From Candidatus Zhuqueibacterota bacterium (lineage in GTDB: Bacteria; Zhuqueibacterota; Zhuqueibacteria; Residuimicrobiales; Oceaniaggregativiventaceae): a DNA stretch of 64,000 bases. The position numbers were made by a program, and so were the translations under genes. Shown here piece after piece: positions 55,596 to 64,000 of this stretch. The stretch's first letter is position 1; every line of letters begins with the position of its first letter. The notes below the pieces were generated by a model, which saw only the letters and a program-made list of their open reading frames with translations, made no database searches and was not told the origin of the DNA. Where the stretch lies: contig WJMF01000099.1 of the NCBI GenBank assembly GCA_014728085.1, forward strand, positions 109,075-173,074, in the 5' to 3' direction.

Positions 55596-56819
55596 ATGAA
55601 CAGATTGACACGGTATATCTTTATTGGTCTGGCCCTGGGTGTGATCTGCGGCTGGATATTTGATGAAAAAATTCTCTTTATTGCTGATCCTCTGGCGGAA
55701 ATTTTTCTTCGCCTGTTACGAATGGCTATTATGCCTCTGATTCTCACCTCGATTATCTCCGGAGTGCTCAGCATAGGTTCCGCCACGGGACTCGGACGTC
55801 TCGGACTGAAAACCTTTCTCTATTATGTCATGAGCTCGGTCCTGGCGATAGTAACCGGGCAAGTTCTGGTGAATATTTTTAAACCCGGCGTGGGCGCTAA
55901 ACTCGGCCTGGAAAAAGTTCCGGAAGAGCTTGAGGCCATTCAACAGGGAATTTTCGACATTGTTTTACAAATCATACCTGAGAATCCTTTTGCCGCTTTG
56001 GCCCGGGGAGATGTTTTGCCGGTGATCTTTTTCAGCATACTCTTTGGATATTTCATTACCCAGTTGCAAACCACCAAACGCGACCAGCTCACCCAGCTAT
56101 TTGACGGTGCCTTTGAAGCGATGATGAAATTAACCCAGTTTGTTCTTTGGAGTGCTCCTTTTGGTGTCTTTGGCATCAACGCCCGTATTGTTGCTGAAAC
56201 GGGATTCGGCGCCTTCAAGTCACTTGGCTTTTATTTTGTCATCGTTCTGATAGGACTCTTTATCCATGTCAGCATAAACTTGCCGCTTTTACTGAGATTT
56301 GTTGCCAAAGTCAATCCTCTTAAACACTATAAAGGCATGACGACACCGTTGATTACGGCCTTTTCCACCTGTTCATCCATGGTCACCCTGCCTTTAACCA
56401 TGGCCGCTGTTACCAGGCGTTCAAAGGTTTCTTCCAAGATTGCCAACTTTACCCTGCCGATCGGTGCCACGGTCAATATGGATGGTACTGCACTTTATGA
56501 ATGTATCGCCGCTATCTTTATCGCTCAGGTCTACGGATTTGACCTTACTTTCTTACAGCAACTGCTGGTGGTCATTACCGCCTTGCTCGCCTCTATCGGG
56601 GCTGCCGGCGTTCCGATGGCCGGGCTGGTAATGATGTCCGTTATTCTGCGAGCCATCGGATTACCCCTGGAAGCGGTCGGACTTATTCTGGCAGTCGATC
56701 GCATTCTCGATATGTTTCGCACTGCAACCAACGTTCTTAGCGATTCATGCGGTGCCGTTGTTATCGCCCGCCTTGAAGGCGAATCACTGGAGGGAATGGG
56801 CGAAGACGAAGAAGAGTAA
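55596..56819 (+). CDS. Dicarboxylate/amino acid:cation symporter (DAACS family)
   Basis: 407 residues, AGGG before the ATG. It is a sodium- or proton-coupled carrier for glutamate, aspartate or C4-dicarboxylates. The family blocks are clear: LRMAIMPLILTSIISGV, a serine-rich hairpin TAFSTCSSMVTLPLTM, NFTLPIGATVNMDGTALYE (cation and substrate site NMDGT), a second hairpin near GAAGVPMAGLVMMS, and DRILDMFRTATNVLSDSC, including the NVLSD motif. Eight membrane helices and two re-entrant loops are expected. It is close to fumarase and sdh genes, which fits C4-dicarboxylate use, but substrate is not provable here. Confidence 0.94.
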   Translation: MNRLTRYIFIGLALGVICGWIFDEKILFIADPLAEIFLRLLRMAIMPLILTSIISGVLSIGSATGLGRLGLKTFLYYVMSSVLAIVTGQVLVNIFKPGVGAKLGLEKVPEELEAIQQGIFDIVLQIIPENPFAALARGDVLPVIFFSILFGYFITQLQTTKRDQLTQLFDGAFEAMMKLTQFVLWSAPFGVFGINARIVAETGFGAFKSLGFYFVIVLIGLFIHVSINLPLLLRFVAKVNPLKHYKGMTTPLITAFSTCSSMVTLPLTMAAVTRRSKVSSKIANFTLPIGATVNMDGTALYECIAAIFIAQVYGFDLTFLQQLLVVITALLASIGAAGVPMAGLVMMSVILRAIGLPLEAVGLILAVDRILDMFRTATNVLSDSCGAVVIARLEGESLEGMGEDEEE

Positions 56820-56850
56820 AAACCCGGTTCGCTTTTTCAAGCATAGGGAT

Positions 56851-56888
56851 AAAAAAAGCCGCTCCCTGTATAGGGGCGGCTTTTTTTT
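56851..56888. terminator. Bidirectional terminator between symporter and hsp20
   Basis: Stem GCCGCTCC/GGGGCGGC (one T-G pair) with a seven-base loop, A-run on the left and eight T on the right. It ends the plus-strand symporter transcript and can serve the minus-strand hsp20 transcript, whose stop lies 50 bases beyond. Confidence 0.88.
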
Positions 56889-56938
56889 ATCCCTTGTTTA
56901 TGACAACAGGGATACGTTTTGTTCTGGTTTCTGCCCGA

Positions 56939-57331
56939 CTATTTGATTTCGATTTTCTTTGCTTTGGCTTTTTCACCTTTGGGAATGGTCAGCGAGAGAA
57001 CACCATTCTTGAGATCCGCTTTGATTTTTTCCGTATCCGTATTTTCCGGCAGAGCAAAAGAGCGCTCGAATTTACCATAACAGCGTTCTCTGTAGAGAGA
57101 ACCGTCATCCGTTTTCTCTTCTTCTGATTTTCGTTCGCCGCTTATGGTCAAGATGTTTTTTTCAACCGAAAGTTTCAGGTCTTCTCTGCCGAGACCGGGA
57201 AGATCGGCAAGAATTTTATACGCTTTATCGGATTCCTCGATATCCAGATTGGGACGCCACAGTTTGGAATCCTCTGTATAGTCGTGGTTAAACCAGTTAT
57301 CGATTAATTGATTGCGTTTGATCAGATACAT
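56939..57331 (-). CDS. Small heat shock protein, Hsp20/alpha-crystallin family
   Basis: 130 residues. ATP-independent holdase that binds unfolding proteins as oligomers. The alpha-crystallin domain runs from about 28 to 125: PNLDIEESDKAYKILADLPGL, EDLKLSVEKNILTISGERK, YGKFERSFALPENTD and IKADLKNGVLSLTIPK, with the GVL motif. The C-terminal IxI anchor is represented by KKIEIK. AGGAG precedes the ATG. A sigma-54-like element lies about 60 bases upstream (separate entry). Monocistronic by position. Confidence 0.95.
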   Translation of the reverse strand: MYLIKRNQLIDNWFNHDYTEDSKLWRPNLDIEESDKAYKILADLPGLGREDLKLSVEKNILTISGERKSEEEKTDDGSLYRERCYGKFERSFALPENTDTEKIKADLKNGVLSLTIPKGEKAKAKKIEIK

Positions 57332-57700
57332 GAGATCTTCTCCTTTTTATGTTATTCATCGATTATCGAATATTTACTGTTTTATATACAATAGTCGTGC
57401 CAAAAAAGGAGAAATCGATATAAGCCCCTGTTTAATTATGACTTGCCTCTTTCTGGGTGCCGGGCAATTGATGGTGGATCAATGTGCCATTTTGACGTGA
57501 TTGGCAACTGAGCTGTCATATTGTCGCGGGTTTGGGTTGATAAAAAAATGACAAAAAGTTTAATTAATTTTCAACGATTTTTATAGTGTTGCATGGAAAC
57601 ACATCCAAAAAATGAACAGTATTTTGATTTTTGATACAGTGCCGGGTAATAAAAAATACCTTTATACAGGCCTGAAACGCTTTGGGAAGCAATTCCAGAG
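57332..57700. other. Intergenic region upstream of hsp20 and downstream of pntB
   Basis: 369 bases between two minus-strand genes. It contains the hsp20 promoter area with a sigma-54-like site at 57387-57403. A TGCCA-N12-TGGCA inverted repeat lies at about 57485-57506 and might be a regulator site. No CIRCE element, no gene and no strong terminator for pntB were found. Confidence 0.45.
57387..57403 (-). promoter_or_regulatory. Sigma-54-like promoter element upstream of hsp20
   Basis: On the minus strand the sequence reads TTGGCACGACTATTGTA, matching the -24/-12 consensus (TGGCACG-N4-TTGCW) except for one base at -12. It is about 57 bases upstream of the hsp20 start. rpoN is not in the window, so this rests on the motif alone. 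Confidence 0.4.
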
Positions 57701-59098
<1,398 letters not shown>

Positions 59099-59126
59099 AG
59101 AGTTATCTTTCTATTTGTATTCAATA

Positions 59127-59420
59127 TTACTCTTTGTTTTCTTTCTTTTTAAACATTTCCAGCATGCGGTCGGTAACCATGAATCCGCCGACAACATTAA
59201 TGGTTGCGAAAACAATAGCAACCATTCCCAGTATCAGGGTGACCGTGGAATCCTGTCGTCCGCTGACCAGCAACGCTCCGATAATCGCAATACCCGAAAC
59301 GGCATTTGCTCCGGACATCAGCGGTGTGTGCAATGTCGGCGGTACTTTGGTAATCACCTCAAATCCGACAAAGGCTGAGAGAACAAAAATGGTGAGTCCG
59401 ATTAGCAGTTCTTCTGGCAT
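59127..59420 (-). CDS. NAD(P) transhydrogenase subunit alpha, part 2 (membrane part)
   Basis: 97 residues, three membrane helices, matching the C-terminal membrane part of PntA: IFVLSAFVGFEVITKVPPTLHTPLMSGANAVSGI. In many bacteria the alpha chain is split in two genes, as here (alpha-1 soluble, alpha-2 membrane). It starts 12 bases after the alpha-1 stop. Confidence 0.93.
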   Translation of the reverse strand: MPEELLIGLTIFVLSAFVGFEVITKVPPTLHTPLMSGANAVSGIAIIGALLVSGRQDSTVTLILGMVAIVFATINVVGGFMVTDRMLEMFKKKENKE

Positions 59421-59432
59421 GACAATACCTCT

Positions 59433-60563
59433 TTATGCGTTTAACAACTCTTTTGTTTTTTCATGAATGGTCTGTCCATCATGGGTGATACAGGCGCCTT
59501 TGATAATTGCATCTTCAAAATTGAGATCGAGTTTGCCCTCTTTGTTCATGAGTTTGAACAAGGACATGATGTTGCGGGCATACATCTGGCTGGTATCCAT
59601 CGCCATCCGGGCGGGCAGGTTGACCGGCCCCATAATGGTTACGCCGTTGATTTCAACATTTTCCCCGACTTTGGAGCCTTCCACATTTCCGCCTTGCTCT
59701 ACCGCCATGTCCACCAGAACGCTGCCGGGTTGCATAGCTTTCACCATTTTTTCAGTCACCAGTATGGGGGCCTTTTTACCCGGAACCTGGGCAGTGGTAA
59801 TGACAATATCCGCTGCGGCAACATGGTTATGGATGGTCTGCTGGATAACGCTTTTACTTTTATCGGAAACGTCTTTGGCGTAACCGCCCTCGGCTTCTGT
59901 TTCTTCGTCGAGGGTGACGTCGATGAACTTGGCGCCCAGGCTTTGGACTTCTTCTTTTGCTGCCGGACGGATATCATAGGCTTCCACCTTGGCACCGAGG
60001 CGACGGGCGGTAGCGATGGCCTGCAAACCGGCGACACCGGCGCCAAGAACCACCACTTTGGCGGGCGGTATGGTGCCCGCAGCCGTGGTCAACATGGGCA
60101 AAAATTTACGAATAAAAGCCGCAGCCAGCAAAACCGCTTTGTACCCGGCGGCTGATGCCTGTGAAGAGAGCGCATCCATGCTTTGCGCCCTGGAGATTCG
60201 CGGTATGGTATCCATGGCGAAACTGGTGATGTTTCGCTTGTTGAGCTCGTTGCTGATTTCGGGATTGCGCAGCACTTCCAGATATGAGACGAGCACACAG
60301 CCCTTCGGATAAGAAGCTATCTCTTTTTTTTCCGGCGGGCGTACTTTGAAAATAACCTCTGCACCGTCGTAAAGCTCTTTTTCCGAACCGGCTATTTGGG
60401 CTCCGGCTTTTTCATACTCTTCATCCGTATAGTGAGACAATTTTCCTGCTGAGGATTGTATGACAATCTCAACGTCATCGCTTTTTAGTTTTTTAATGGT
60501 ATCCGGTGTCATTGCCACCCGATTTTCGTCGGCCAGGATCTCCTTTGCAACGGCTATTTTCAT
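59433..60563 (-). CDS. pntA: NAD(P) transhydrogenase subunit alpha, part 1 (NAD-binding)
   Basis: 376 residues from the ATG at 60563, which has GGGAG seven bases upstream; an in-frame earlier start at 60626 has no ribosome site. It binds NAD(H) in two Rossmann-like halves, related to alanine dehydrogenase: MKIAVAKEILADENRVAMTP, a DALSSQA segment, VVLGAGVAGLQAIATARRLGA (NAD loop), TAQVPGKKAPILVTEKMV and the MVDMAVEQGGNVEGS-type region. It heads the pntA1-pntA2-pntB unit. Confidence 0.95.
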   Translation of the reverse strand: MKIAVAKEILADENRVAMTPDTIKKLKSDDVEIVIQSSAGKLSHYTDEEYEKAGAQIAGSEKELYDGAEVIFKVRPPEKKEIASYPKGCVLVSYLEVLRNPEISNELNKRNITSFAMDTIPRISRAQSMDALSSQASAAGYKAVLLAAAFIRKFLPMLTTAAGTIPPAKVVVLGAGVAGLQAIATARRLGAKVEAYDIRPAAKEEVQSLGAKFIDVTLDEETEAEGGYAKDVSDKSKSVIQQTIHNHVAAADIVITTAQVPGKKAPILVTEKMVKAMQPGSVLVDMAVEQGGNVEGSKVGENVEINGVTIMGPVNLPARMAMDTSQMYARNIMSLFKLMNKEGKLDLNFEDAIIKGACITHDGQTIHEKTKELLNA

Positions 60564-60671
60564 ATCAACTCCCGGGAATTTTTTATAAAGAATTTTTAAA
60601 CTAAAAAAGTACTTTTTATTGGCCAAAAAATCAAGACATAATCAAAAAATCAACGCCCGATAGTCGCAGAA

Positions 60672-61730
60672 TCATGAGATTTCAAGCATACGGTCTACGG
60701 CTTTTTTCGCTTTCTTGCGAATATCTTCGGGCACCTCTATCTCGTATCGCATATATTTTAAGGAATTGAAGGTTTCCTCAAGCGTAATCAATTTCATATG
60801 CGGACATTTGATATCACATACGCGTACAAGATTTTTTTCCGGATTCTCCGCCACGATATTCTCCGCCATACTGCTTTCCGTGAGCAGTAAATAATACGGC
60901 GCATCAGTGGTTTTAATATAGTCGATCATTTTGGAGGTGCTGGCAGCATAGTCCGATGCCTGTACCACCTCAGGACTGCATTCGGGATGAGCCAGGACCA
61001 CGACATCAGGGTATTGCTTTCGAACCGTTTTGATATCCCTGACGCTGAATTGTTCATGAACTTCACACCTTCCCCGCCAGCCGATCAGATCGTATTCAGC
61101 GAGCCCCTCAGGATGCACAAGTGTGCCATTGGCAGATTTTTCGGGAAAGATAATGGTCTTGCCGCTTTCCGCTGCAACATTGCCGGCGAGATATTCGTCC
61201 GGTAGAAAAATGATACGGTCGGAATCGATGAATTCTACTACCTGTTTGGCATTGCCGGAGGTACAGCAATAATCGGATTCCGCTTTTACATCGGCATAGG
61301 TATTTACATAAGTCACCACCGGTATACCGGGATAGCGTTTCTTCAATTGTCTCACGTCTTCTGCGGTAATGCTTTCTGCCAGGGAACAACCCGCTTTTGT
61401 GGAAGGGACGAGAATCGTTTTGTCCGGACTGAGAATTTTTGCGGTTTCAGCCATAAATTCCACGCCGCAAAAAACAATCACGTCTTTCTCCGTATGAGCA
61501 GCCTTGCGGCTGAGCTCAAGAGAATCGCCGACATAATCGGGAACGGTGTGGTATAATACCGGTTCCATATAATTATGGCCGAGAATAATGGCTTTGCGTT
61601 CCTTTTTTAACTGATTGATCTTGTAAACCAGCGCAGCCTTTTGTTCGATTTCGGATTCGGAAATAAAATCACCGAGCATAGCTTTCATCTTGTCCTGTGT
61701 TGCCTGAATGCTATTTTCGTTTATTGCCAT
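60672..61730 (-). CDS. nadA: Quinolinate synthase
   Basis: 352 residues from the ATG at 61730; 61745 is another possible start and neither has a strong ribosome site. It condenses iminoaspartate with dihydroxyacetone phosphate to quinolinate in NAD synthesis using a [4Fe-4S] cluster. Expected cluster Cys lie in VIVFCGVEFMAE, in the DYCCTSGNA region and in CDIKCPHMK. ILGHNYMEPVLYHTVPDYVGDSLELS and VLAHPECSPEV are further conserved blocks. nadB and nadC are not adjacent. The pnt genes downstream use the NAD it helps to make, perhaps only by coincidence. Confidence 0.93.
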   Translation of the reverse strand: MAINENSIQATQDKMKAMLGDFISESEIEQKAALVYKINQLKKERKAIILGHNYMEPVLYHTVPDYVGDSLELSRKAAHTEKDVIVFCGVEFMAETAKILSPDKTILVPSTKAGCSLAESITAEDVRQLKKRYPGIPVVTYVNTYADVKAESDYCCTSGNAKQVVEFIDSDRIIFLPDEYLAGNVAAESGKTIIFPEKSANGTLVHPEGLAEYDLIGWRGRCEVHEQFSVRDIKTVRKQYPDVVVLAHPECSPEVVQASDYAASTSKMIDYIKTTDAPYYLLLTESSMAENIVAENPEKNLVRVCDIKCPHMKLITLEETFNSLKYMRYEIEVPEDIRKKAKKAVDRMLEIS

Positions 61731-61825
61731 TATTGTCACTTTCATCGTTGTAGAGGTTAATTTTTTTAAAATAGATAAATTTGCCGTAAAAGTCAAGATT
61801 CGGCTATCCGATTCATATGCTGGTT

Positions 61826-63250
61826 CTATAAAAAAAGACGAAACCGATGCGGCAAGCGGATTTTTAGCTTGTTGTTAAAAAGCGATACGGTTGCCAGCCG
61901 TTTTTGATCATGAGTTAGGATATAATATCCGTCGGCATGGCCGTGCCAATCCAGTTCGCCCTGCTCGAAGAGCCGTTGCAGCTCCTGATTGCCGAGTTCG
62001 AGCAAATGGTGACGGATATGGGGCGCGAAAAACTGGGCACCGGCATTGGTCAGTTTCCAGCCCTCCTTTCCGGGGGTTGCCAGAGGTAAACCCGCTTTAT
62101 AAAAGCCGGTCTCGGGAAGGCTTTTCCACACCGGCGATAAGAGCCAGAGCTTTTTGGTCGTCAACCGGTAGGTGTAGGATCGTAAAAGCTCGATATCGAT
62201 CCCCCACATTTTTTTTATATTTTCGAGAATGGAGGCAATATCGTCATTTGTGCTATCATATAGCGGTATGGCCGGTACGGAAACGGTTTTATCGGCGGCG
62301 GGGTCACTGGTCTTTCTCAGGCAGGCCATAAAGAATCCTTCAAAGGGATATGAAAAGGGATAGATACGCCTGGCTTTGTTCAATGAGGGATTGAGCAAAG
62401 TTGTATGATATTTAGTGATGCCCTCTTGGAACCTGTTTTCGTCAATGGGACACGCTTCTATGCTGACGGAGCGCGGATAGCGTTCCAGGATTCGGTTGAT
62501 GACCATCTCATTTTCTTCCACAGAGAGAGAACAGGTTGAATAGACCACCAGGCCACCGACTTTGACCGCTTTTAATGCAGACACGAGCAGATAATATTGC
62601 AGATCCGCCTGCCCGGCAGCGGCCTTGCCGGATAATCTCGCATTGGAATAAAGTTGGCCGGGTAATTTTCCGAGGTTTGTACAAGGCGCGTCCAGCAAAA
62701 CACGGTCAAAACGATTGGGAAACAACCTGCCTATCCGTTGTCCGGGCAGATTGAATACGGCATCGTGTATCACACCGTTCCTGTTCAGATTGGTCAGGAG
62801 GGGTTGCATTCGGCGGTTGGAAACATCGTTGAGGAACAGCTTGCCGCGGTTACGCATCAGTGCAGCAATCTGGGTTGATTTCGACCCCGGTGATGCTGCC
62901 AAATCGAGTATCGTTTCTCCGGGTTGTGGATTCAGCGCCATAACCGGCAATTGCGAGGCCACCCCCTGATAATTGATATTTCCCAAAAAGAAATCCAGGG
63001 TGTGACTCATCGGGAGAAAGTCATTTTCCAGGATGATGGACGCCGGATTAAAGGGATGCGGCATAAAATTTACATCCCATTTTACAAGCTGTTGAAGAAT
63101 TTTTTCCACTTTTGTTTTTAATGTATTGACACGGATAGACACCGGGGGATCAGCTGCGGAGGAAAATTTTTGCAGGTCATTGCCGAGAAGGGTTTGCAGA
63201 TAGGAATAGAGTTCCTGGTTGACGATTTTTTTTTTAGGCCGAGAGTTCAT
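61826..63250 (-). CDS. Nol1/Nop2/Sun-family rRNA cytosine-C5 methyltransferase (RsmF-like)
   Basis: 474 residues. N-terminal domain with PPVSIRVNTLK, then the methyltransferase core: motif I LDLAASPGSKSTQ (from 116), motif IV LLDAPC with Cys190, and motif VI YSTCSLSVEENE with the catalytic Cys240. Both cysteines of the m5C mechanism are present. A C-terminal PUA-like extension (about 340-474; LWLLSPVWKSLPETGFYKAG) resembles RsmF. RsmF modifies 16S C1407; substrate here is inferred only from architecture. Confidence 0.88.
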   Translation of the reverse strand: MNSRPKKKIVNQELYSYLQTLLGNDLQKFSSAADPPVSIRVNTLKTKVEKILQQLVKWDVNFMPHPFNPASIILENDFLPMSHTLDFFLGNINYQGVASQLPVMALNPQPGETILDLAASPGSKSTQIAALMRNRGKLFLNDVSNRRMQPLLTNLNRNGVIHDAVFNLPGQRIGRLFPNRFDRVLLDAPCTNLGKLPGQLYSNARLSGKAAAGQADLQYYLLVSALKAVKVGGLVVYSTCSLSVEENEMVINRILERYPRSVSIEACPIDENRFQEGITKYHTTLLNPSLNKARRIYPFSYPFEGFFMACLRKTSDPAADKTVSVPAIPLYDSTNDDIASILENIKKMWGIDIELLRSYTYRLTTKKLWLLSPVWKSLPETGFYKAGLPLATPGKEGWKLTNAGAQFFAPHIRHHLLELGNQELQRLFEQGELDWHGHADGYYILTHDQKRLATVSLFNNKLKIRLPHRFRLFL

Positions 63251-63581
63251 ATGTAATAACGCTGATTATTATGAGAAAAGAGCCATTCCCGTTGATCAAT
63301 TTTACGCAAATACGGTTATTAGCCGTATTTAACAGTAAATTAACAGATTCTTAATTAATAAATCCATTCGAACAATTGCAACGTTTTTATCTCCCGCTCA
63401 TTCGAACTTTATAAAAGAAAGAAAGAGGTTGATCGGGCGTTTCAAGATTAATGCGATCCCGATTCAATGAGGTTTTGATTTTAATAAAAATTATGCTAGA
63501 TTAAGAATCGTTGTTAATCGTAAACACTGGATCAAGCAAACAAAAGCTCGAGATATTGGCTGCAAAATAAAGTAAAACACT
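63251..63581. other. Intergenic region before the HlyD-like gene
   Basis: 331 AT-rich bases without a gene. A perfect eight-base inverted repeat AAATACGG/CCGTATTT with a seven-base spacer lies at 63308-63330; no T-run follows, so it may be an operator rather than a terminator. A possible plus-strand promoter is TTGATT (63475-63480) and TAGATT (63497-63502) with a 16-base spacer. Confidence 0.45.
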
Positions 63582-64000
63582 ATGCCTAAGAAGAATGCTC
63601 TGATTGTACTGGCCATTTTAGTATTGGTGGTTTTTTTTCTCATTATTATCAAAGTTCCTCACAAGATAAAAACGCCGTGTCGCTTTTTATCTCAGGCGGA
63701 ATGGTCACTGCAATTGAATCAGACGGAAAAGTTTTTATCCAGATATACAGAAAACTTTGGTACCTTGAACGATCAATTCGATCTGTTGCAGTTTGATCGA
63801 CTTGATTTTGTCAAATTCCGGCTGAATCCCGGATTTCAGATCGGCCAGTGGGTGGAACTGGATGATTCTATCGGAATGATCTATTCTTCAGAAAATCATC
63901 TGCGTTTAGCCGATTTGAGTTCAAGGTTGCTGACGCTGCAGGCCGAGCTCCGCTCCGTACAGAGCGGAGAAAAAGCCGCTATAATTGAAGAGGCTGAAAA
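63582..64000 (+). CDS. HlyD-like membrane-fusion protein, N-terminal part (truncated by window end)
   Basis: 139 codons are visible and the frame is open at base 64000. One N-terminal membrane helix (ALIVLALIVLVVFFLI-like, about residues 6-24) is followed by a stretch of strands (FVKFRLNPGFQIGQWVELDDSIGMIYS) like the lipoyl half-motif of efflux adaptor proteins, then a Leu/Glu-rich helix. This suggests a periplasmic adaptor of the HlyD/RND or ABC-exporter class. No ribosome site was found; the partner genes would lie beyond the window. Confidence 0.55.
   Translation, partial: MPKKNALIVLAILVLVVFFLIIIKVPHKIKTPCRFLSQAEWSLQLNQTEKFLSRYTENFGTLNDQFDLLQFDRLDFVKFRLNPGFQIGQWVELDDSIGMIYSSENHLRLADLSSRLLTLQAELRSVQSGEKAAIIEEAE

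Noticed and set aside
59463..60155. Plus-strand frame of 230 codons opposite the transhydrogenase alpha gene
   Set aside because: Antisense to a conserved gene, no family match.

Overview
This 64 kb window is a gene-dense bacterial chromosome segment with about 50 protein genes, short intergenic gaps and roughly even GC. I see no insertion sequence, prophage, CRISPR array, rRNA or tRNA. The organism is Gram-negative: there are lipoprotein signal peptides, an outer-membrane-type barrel protein ending in Phe, and a BamB-like propeller. HPr kinase, mannose-family PTS subunits without permeases, a short archaeal/eukaryotic-type prolyl-tRNA synthetase, a class I two-subunit fumarase and very long surface proteins suggest a little-studied lineage near the FCB group (Calditrichota/KSB1/Zixibacteria-like). 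That placement is an inference from gene content, not a phylogeny.

Layout. 1-9.5 kb (+): the 3' end of recJ, ilvE, nusB, an enormous secA (2075 codons), smg (DUF494) and a XerC/D recombinase. 9.5-12.5 kb (+): hpf, hprK, PTS EIIA and EIIB of the mannose family with no EIIC/EIID, and a corrinoid adenosyltransferase. 12.5-15.6 kb: a secreted sorbosone/glucose-dehydrogenase-like propeller and a divergently oriented sodium:solute symporter. 15.9-23.6 kb (+): a Cys-rich unknown protein, proS, an alanine/glycine:Na+ symporter, a zinc-ribbon protein, era, a SpoIID-like lipoprotein and a phosphomutase-like metalloenzyme. 23.6-30.2 kb (-): a probable surface-glycan cluster (methyltransferase, SGNH hydrolase, GT-C-like membrane glycosyltransferase, another polytopic protein, arylsulfotransferase-like protein). 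30.5-36.5 kb (-): an envelope operon (GNAT-like protein, peptidase/propeller/barrel fusion, BamB-like lipoprotein, PEGA protein). 36.5-40.8 kb: rpsT, guaB, hutH and a lytic transglycosylase. 41.1-51.6 kb: C4 and TCA metabolism (pckA, fumarase, then sdhA-C-D-B on the other strand) with a pair of M16 peptidases. 51.9-56.8 kb (+): a two-nucleotidyltransferase GlnE/GlnD-like protein, a small membrane-anchored protein and a dicarboxylate/glutamate symporter. 56.9-63.3 kb (-): hsp20, the three-gene proton-translocating transhydrogenase, nadA and a Nol1/Nop2/Sun RNA methyltransferase. The window ends in a truncated HlyD-like protein.

The most unusual feature is SecA. The motor core is intact, but two peripheral domains have grown by internal repetition. 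The preprotein-crosslinking domain region is about 800 residues instead of roughly 110, with seven degenerate copies of a short hairpin motif. The helical-wing region is about 550 residues instead of roughly 135, built from units of about 88 residues. Other candidates for novelty are the peptidase-propeller-barrel fusion, the double nucleotidyltransferase, the M16/LolA-like fusion and the glycan/arylsulfotransferase cluster.
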